Assembly (NCBI GenBank): GCA_035771175.1 | Contig: CM069593.1 | Coordinates: 39,402,741 to 39,466,740, forward strand | Reading direction: 5' to 3' | DNA: 64,000 nt | Source of the DNA: Paratinospora sagittata | Taxonomy: Eukaryota > Streptophyta > Magnoliopsida > Ranunculales > Menispermaceae | Shown here: positions 58,400 through 64,000 of the stretch, one piece after another | Position numbering within the stretch: position 1 is the first letter of the stretch | How the letters are laid out: the number at the start of each line of letters is the position of its first letter | Notes under the pieces: model-generated | The model's input: only the letters and a program-made list of their open reading frames with translations | Database searches by the model: none | What the model was told of the DNA's origin: nothing | Program-made: the position numbers and the translations under genes

Positions 58400-59594
58400 T
58401 TCTCAACTAACTCTTTGTTTAACCTTTTGGTTAGTAGATCCACAATGTTATCTTTTTACCTCACATAGTCAATAGAGATAACTCCAGTTGAGAGTAGTTG
58501 TCTAATGGTATTATTTCTTCGACGAATATGTCTTGATTTACCATTATACATGTTGCTTTGTGCCTTGCCATAGCAGATTGACTATCACAGTGTATGCATA
58601 TTGCTGGCAAATGCTTTGACCACCTTGGAATATCCTCTAAGAAAGCCATTATGCTTCTTCCCCACACTTGTCTAATGCAATGAATTCATATTCCATTGCG
58701 GATCTAGCAATAATTGTCTGTTTTGAGGATTTCCATGATACGACTGCACCTCCTAGTGTAAACACATATCCACTAGTATACCTCGAGTCTTTTATATCAG
58801 ATATCCAGTTTGCGTCGCTGTATCCTTCAAGGACAACATGATATCTAGTATAGTGTAGTCCATAATTACGAATAAATCTCAAGTACCTCAATACTCTTGC
58901 TTGCTAATGGCTAGCTTCAGGATTACGCGCATATCTACTTAGCTTGCTCACTGCATAAACTATGTCAGGTCATGTACAACTCATAAAGTACATTAGACTA
59001 CCTATCACCCTTGAGTACTCTACTTGAGAGACACTCTCACATTTATTCTTGAAAAGATGCACACTTGTATCTATAGGTGTTTTAGCCACATCATAGTCAT
59101 CTTGGCTAAATTTCCTAAGACTATTATCAACATAATGTGTCTGGCTTAAAATAAGTCTATTTGATGTTCTTGAGATTTTTATTCCCAAAATAACATCAGC
59201 TGGACCCATATCTTTCCTGTCAAATCTTGAATTCAACATGTTCTTGGTAGATTTGATCATCTTATCATCACTTCCAATAATAAGCATGCTATCCACGTAA
59301 AAACACAAAATGACATACCCATTGTCAGTGTCTTTGACATATAAGCATTTGTCACATGCATTGATTTTAAATTTGTTAGCCATCATTGTACTATCGAATT
59401 TTTTATGCCATTGTTTTTGTGCTTGTTTTAAGCCATATAAAGACTTCATTAATTTACAAACTTTTTTTTCATGTCCTGGCGAGGAAAAACCCTCAGGTTG
59501 ATTCATGTTTCTTCTTCTAAATCTTCATTTAGAAAGATTGTTCTAACATCCATTTGATGTACTTCAAGATTGCATAAGGCTGCAAGTACAATTC
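58400..59594 (-). pseudogene. pol: copia 3 reverse transcriptase and RNase H fragment
   Basis: On the minus strand: VHQMDVRTIFLNEDL, then a frame break, MNQPEGFSSPGHEKKVCKL, SLYGLKQAQKQW, the catalytic region FYVDSMLIIGSDD (second Asp of YVDD is Ser), and GSLMYFMSCT at the end of a 178-codon frame. RNase H follows in pieces: [20 protein letters not shown] and [16 protein letters not shown], then stops. Sequence between 57796 and 58400 is the element's 3' non-coding part. Confidence 0.85.
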
Positions 59595-59737
59595 CTAATT
59601 GAATAAATTATTTAACCGTTACTAACTTTAATTTAATTTAAAACATATAACAGTTTATTTTAATTTAATTTAAATTTAAAACTCAAATAAATTTAAACGG
59701 TTATAAATCTAATTTTTATTTAATAAATTTTCCTAGA
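59595..59737 (-). repeat. Truncated 5' LTR of copia element 3
   Basis: About 143 bp matching the distal part of the left LTR. It ends TCCTAGA where the left LTR ends TCTCTACA, apparently through a small deletion and one substitution. Confidence 0.65.
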
Positions 59738-59742
59738 CGTAT

Positions 59743-60110
59743 AATATTAATAGGTATGCTACTAATTTGTAAGAAAAGTTATTGGGCAATATTGTATGCA
59801 CCTGTTAACTAATATATATATATATATATATATGACTCGCAAACTATATGTATTTCAATTAATGAAGTTGGCAATTCCATGGAACCCTTTGTGGTTATAT
59901 ATTTTATGATATTTCATATCTTGAAATAAAAAAGAGAAAGAGGATATATAATAATATTTATTTCTGTCACATGATTGCATGTGCTTAAAGATGTTTGCTG
60001 ACCGTATTTTAATATTTTTTTTAGTTTAATTAACAATCATCAAATTAATAAAATCGAGTAAAATTAAATTTGAATATAAAAGGCATATGTTTTTTGTTTG
60101 AAAATTAAAA
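59743..60110. other. AT-rich spacer
   Basis: Contains a (TA)n tract at about 59811-59833. No other supported feature. Confidence 0.5.
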
Positions 60111-60118
60111 ATAAAACG

Positions 60119-60403
60119 CCAATAATACATTGGTTCGATGGTTCGAACGGCTGGTCTATTACACAAGATTGGAGGTTCGGAGCAGAATTCTAGAGGGGCG
60201 AACACTAAATTTCTTTAAATTCTCTTATTAGCGCAGAGTGGCTGCGTAGACTGAATGTGGACCAGCTTTAAAGGGTCATTGTTTCGGATCTTGTTGGTGT
60301 GGGTATTAGTTAGTTCTTGCGTGACTCGAATTTTCCACAGATTGGGTGGGTATCGGGTTATGTTTGTTTCTTTTCAAGAAAAAAAAAGAAAAAAAAAATT
60401 AAC
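60119..60403 (+). mobile_element. Candidate tRNA-derived SINE
   Basis: A TGGTTCGATGGT-like A-box (near 60131) and a GGTTCGGAGC B-box-like motif (near 60173) lie about 40 bp apart. The 285-bp body is GC-richer than its surroundings and ends in an A-rich tail (60379-60398). The 8-mer AATAAAAC flanks it on both sides (60111-60118 and 60404-60411). Confidence 0.5.
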
Positions 60404-60411
60404 AATAAAAC

Positions 60412-61503
60412 ATATAGAAAAAGGGTAAATGGTTAATAATGGTTAATTAGAATATAACAACCAGATTACACAGAACAGAATAGACAGCGGCTAATATAAC
60501 CAAACCATCTTTAAACTGTTTTATTAAAATGTTATATGTATAGACGTATATAATATTACGGTACTAGATCAATCTTTGAATAAAAAGATAATAAAGACAC
60601 ATAAGAATAATATATATTGGAATAGTGGCAAAAATTATAATATTGTCAATATACATTGTTCTAGCTAGGTTTATAAATTATATATAAAATTATAATTGTT
60701 ACGATGATCAAACACAAGTCATATCACAAGATCTTCAAGTTTTTGTCAAATTAAGCTCATGTAATAATGTTAAGGCATAAAAGAAATAACGCAAATGTTT
60801 TATAAGAACTTTTCTTAAAGCCAATTTGGCTTTGCTTTCTTTGGAAGAATTGTGGGATTGAATCGATTGATAAACAACAATGCAATTTATAATAATGATT
60901 GAAGATGAGTAGTTGTATTGAGACAACAATTAATCAAAGAAACGTTTGCTTTTGTACTAAGAATAATCTATTACTACCCTATCAAATAAAATAACAACTT
61001 TAGATAATGCAAAGATATCTTTAAAGGGAAAGAAAGAAAGAAAGAAAGTGGGGGACAATTTAGTAGTGGCATTTAGGTATAACCTATATGTATTTTCTCT
61101 TCCTTTTGTGTTATTATTATATAATTGTATGTGGTTCATGGTAATGAGTTTTAATATTGCAAATAGAATTATTCAAAATTTCATTGATATATTCATTGTA
61201 TAATTGTAATTGTATCCATTTAAACTTCTATTTTATTTGAACGTACTTTTGAATTTAAAATTGTAGGGATAATTATATATAACAAATATTAACTAATCTA
61301 GCTATCAGTCTAAACTTTTAGGAAAATGCGTAATAGATTTCCTTTTTTTTTTTGACGCAAGGAATATTAAATTAAAGTATTGAAACAACCCATAATCATC
61401 TCTAATGCAAAAATAGTTTATGTATCCGATCTCTTCTTAAATTGCCTGGAGCCTCGGCACATCTGAGAAGGATTTACAGGGAACCCAACCGATATAGATA
61501 TCT
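60412..61503. other. AT-rich intergenic DNA
   Basis: No coding region is supported. There is a short (GAAA)n run near 61027-61048 and a T-run near 61342. Confidence 0.5.
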
Positions 61504-61940
61504 GTGTTAGGATTTTGGTTCGAACTCAAACACAAAGTGTTTAATTAGAGTTTCTAATAAATTAGGAGTCTAATAAATTAAATTATAACGTGAGTTAGGT
61601 TGAGTAGGTTTCTAATTGTAATAAATGTCTAATTTTAGTGTTTGGGTTGGATTAACAGTCTAGTTTATTTATTATAAATACTGAGTGAGTAGTTCAAATT
61701 GAGTTGTGGCTGAGTGGGTAGATAACAAGTTGAGGCCTAAGAAATTATAGGTGATTAAGTATGTGACAAGAAGTGAGTTCCAAAAGATATATTATCTTCT
61801 TGTATTCTAAATCTCTTCAACATAATGTATTGATATCTCCACCCGTGGATGTAGATATTGATTGGCCAAATCATTAATTGTGTGATTGTTTGATTGATTC
61901 TTCAAGTATTTTTGCTATGTTAAATTGATTGATAGGAGTT
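61504..61940 (+). repeat. LTR-like fragment
   Basis: It starts TGTTAGGATTTTGGTTCG and has TATAAATACTGAG (about 61673), TCTTGTATTCTAAATC and a CCACCCGTGGATGTAG segment, a combination seen in plant copia LTRs. The right end and a target duplication could not be fixed, so the limits are approximate. Confidence 0.45.
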
Positions 61941-62216
61941 AAAAAAAGGCTTCTACGCCTACATAGCCTACGAGCCAAATGTATATGCTTGTAACAAAGG
62001 GGTCATAAGCCTACGCCACCTTGTAAATAATATTTATTTCTCTTTATGGGGATCTACTTTATAGTCACCAATGTGGTTAGAAATAATGCACCAAACGGTC
62101 ATTAGCCTTATCCACTTATCTTAATCAAATGAAATCCATACCCTTTTTTAAACATTTCTTTTTAACTCACATGTATTTGAAAGCAATCAATTCTAAAATT
62201 AGTTAATTATTAAAAG

Positions 62217-62392
62217 TAATGGCGGATCTAAACTTTTGATCTTGAGAGGCAAAAACGAAAACATATAACATATCATAAGAGGGGAGGGGAGGGAATAATA
62301 ATAATATATCATTTTTTTCATAACATAAAATAGTTATAAAAGATTTTTCTAAAATGTCAAATGTCGCCCCCCCCCCCACGGATCCACCATTG
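62217..62392. mobile_element. Small hAT-like MITE
   Basis: Termini TAATGGCGGATC and (inverted) CAATGGTGGATC match at 10 of 12. The flanking 8-mers ATTAAAAG (62209-62216) and ATTAAAAT (62393-62400) match at 7 of 8. The 176-bp body has no coding capacity and contains a C-run (62366-62378). Confidence 0.6.
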
Positions 62393-62400
62393 ATTAAAAT

Positions 62401-63672
62401 GTCTTATAAATATATGAAATATCTACTACTTTATATTCCATAACCTTCAACTTATAAAATTAATTTTGTAATCATTGAATTTATTTCTATGTATGTACAT
62501 AAAATGTAACCTTTCTTTATGAAAAATATCAATTGTCATATAAAAAGGTCTTGTTACTGTAAACAAGAAGAATCAATCTTGAGTCTAAATTTCTCACCCA
62601 TTTCTATCTTTTCTCTTTCAAGCTCGTGTCTTTTATTTGTTAGCTTTACATATTTTACAAAAGGTTTTTGTATTTTCTCTTTCATTTTACAACACAGTAT
62701 CCATATGACTTTGATAAACCACGGAATCTACTTATAAATCATAAATAAATGGTATATTATAGTGAGTTTCATCTATTTTATTAAGCTAAAAGTTTAAGTT
62801 GATTTTTTATTTTATTCAGCTATTTCATATATACAATTTTTTGTGTTTTTCCTCAATAGAAAATGTAAAAAGGCTAAGACCTAGAAAGACCAAAGATTCA
62901 ACAAGTTCAAAAGGTTTAACATGGCTAAAAGAATACTTTTTTATTTAAATTTTATCCTCTAATTAGTATTAAAGCACTTGATGCGATCTTGCGAATATGA
63001 GTTCGTCGTCATGTTGTTCAAGGAAATCTGTAAAAATCAATCTTTTTTTGACAATTCCGATTAAATCATAGAAAATATAGAGTTGGGGCCACTTTGGACT
63101 AATTTTCACCAGCTTCCATTTTAGACTGATCATGAAAGCTTAAGAGCAAGCTTGCATTGTGATGATTTTTACATATGATTTGATAAAAAAAAAGTTACAA
63201 TTTGTTATGGTGTGTAGAAATATAGAGCATTAATTAGTAGTTAGAAATCAATCTAGATCGTTGACGAGGCGTAGTCTAGAATTGCTTAGGTTTCGTCAAG
63301 TTGCATAGACGTGGGAGAAGAAAATGGACCTGGGTCTATGGATCTTTGATTTAGGTCCAAGATATCAAGATTGGTTTCAAATCTGGGTTTAGTTTTGGAT
63401 TGAGACATGGTTGTAGGCCGGTTAGGATATTGGATTGTTTTAAAGTAGAGTCTCATATCTAAGACTCTAAATTCGATACTGTAATTTGTACCTTGGTTTT
63501 GAAATATATATATATATATATATATATAGTTTATTTAATTTAGAGGTGATAAATTTATATATAAAGACTAATTCAGTGGCATTTTGTAAAACTGAAAAAG
63601 TTTCTACTTTACTACTTGGTTAAGCTATGTGATGTTTTTATTTATGATTATAAATTGTTTATCTTAAATTCA
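62401..63672. other. AT-rich intergenic DNA
   Basis: No gene is supported. A (TA)n tract lies at about 63507-63528. The 72-codon frame at 62519-62737 shows no recognisable features. Confidence 0.5.
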
Positions 63673-63939
63673 TTAATTGAATTATTGTCAAGTGAGAATA
63701 ATATTAACTTTGATTAAATGCATTTAATTGTTATTTTTTTATACTTAAATCAAATAATGTGTAATTTAAATTGTACTTGATGTGTTATTGACTCGTAAAA
63801 TTGTTTTAATTGAATTATTGTCAACTGAGAATGATACTAACTTTGATTAAATACATTTAATTGTTATCTTTTTTTTACTTAAATCAAATAATGCGTAATT
63901 TAAATTGTACTTGATGTTATTGACTCGTAAAATTGTTTT
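63673..63939. repeat. Two-copy tandem repeat, 133-bp unit
   Basis: Units start TTAATTGAATTATTGTCA at 63673 and 63806 and run through TTGATTAAAT(G/A)CATTTAATT to GACTCGTAAAATTGTTTT. The copies differ by a few substitutions and small indels. Confidence 0.92.
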
Positions 63940-64000
63940 CAAACTTTCATATTCAATATTTGTTAATGTGATCAATAATTGTTAAAATGCTACTAATTAA

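Larger units (their letters stand above)
57098..59737 (-). mobile_element. Internally deleted Ty1-copia element 3
   Basis: The left LTR (57098-57795, TGTTAGC...CTCTACA) shares about 140 bp with a right LTR remnant (about 59595-59737). Between them on the minus strand are RT and RNase H only. Flanks AGTAT (57093-57097) and CGTAT (59738-59742) match at 4 of 5. The right LTR remnant joins directly to mid-RT, so PBS, gag, protease, integrase and the start of RT are deleted. Confidence 0.8.

Overview
The window is nuclear DNA from a flowering plant, most likely a eudicot. The evidence is AT-rich sequence, GT-AG introns, two plant-specific gene families, and dense nested LTR retrotransposons and MITEs. 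I see no bacterial operons, rRNA or convincing tRNA genes. The species cannot be fixed from the sequence.

Genes. Two well-supported host genes lie on the minus strand. The first (12677-14992) encodes a 771-aa ankyrin-repeat plus tandem-CCCH zinc finger protein of the plant RR-TZF type (AtC3H30/OXS2-like). It has an intron-containing 5' UTR reaching to about 16.4 kb. The second (49909-56675) encodes a 378-aa single-pass membrane protein of the LEA_2/hydroxyproline-rich glycoprotein-like family, in three exons separated by introns of 598 bp and about 5.0 kb. At the left edge (810-1219) are the last two exons of a third, plus-strand gene or gene fragment that I cannot name with confidence.

Mobile DNA, left to right. 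(1) A decayed Ty1-copia element (5' LTR 1560-1994, pol to 7870) whose gag is followed by a second gag copy in inverted orientation, giving a hairpin of about 0.75 kb per arm. (2) A MITE cluster (8699-10650): two hAT-type elements with exact 8-bp target duplications, and a Tourist-like element nested in a Mutator-like MITE. (3) A 3.5-kb Mutator-like element with long inverted termini (17332-20818) containing five 180-bp tandem repeats. (4) A 2.4-kb solo-LTR-like element (21028-23411). (5) A nearly complete but dead Ty3-gypsy chromovirus of Tekay/Del type (25817-36541) with both LTRs and an extra ORF in its leader. (6) A copia LTR plus leader fragment (36542-37177), an LTR fragment (37178-38404), a LINE 3' remnant (38488-38903) and a 2.5-kb solo LTR (39307-41809). 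(7) A second copia element (41962-49067) whose integrase is split by a 2.7-kb solo LTR. (8) A third, internally deleted copia element (57098-59737, minus strand), a SINE-like element and a small MITE.

How it fits together. The host genes keep intact frames while every retroelement coding region carries stops, frameshifts or altered catalytic residues, so none looks autonomous. Nesting gives relative ages: the solo LTR at 43528 is younger than its host copia element, and the Tourist-like MITE is younger than its Mutator-like host. The most unusual structures are the inverted gag hairpin, the LTRs that carry different inverted-motif arrays next to a minus-strand TATA box, and the tandem array inside the Mutator-like element.
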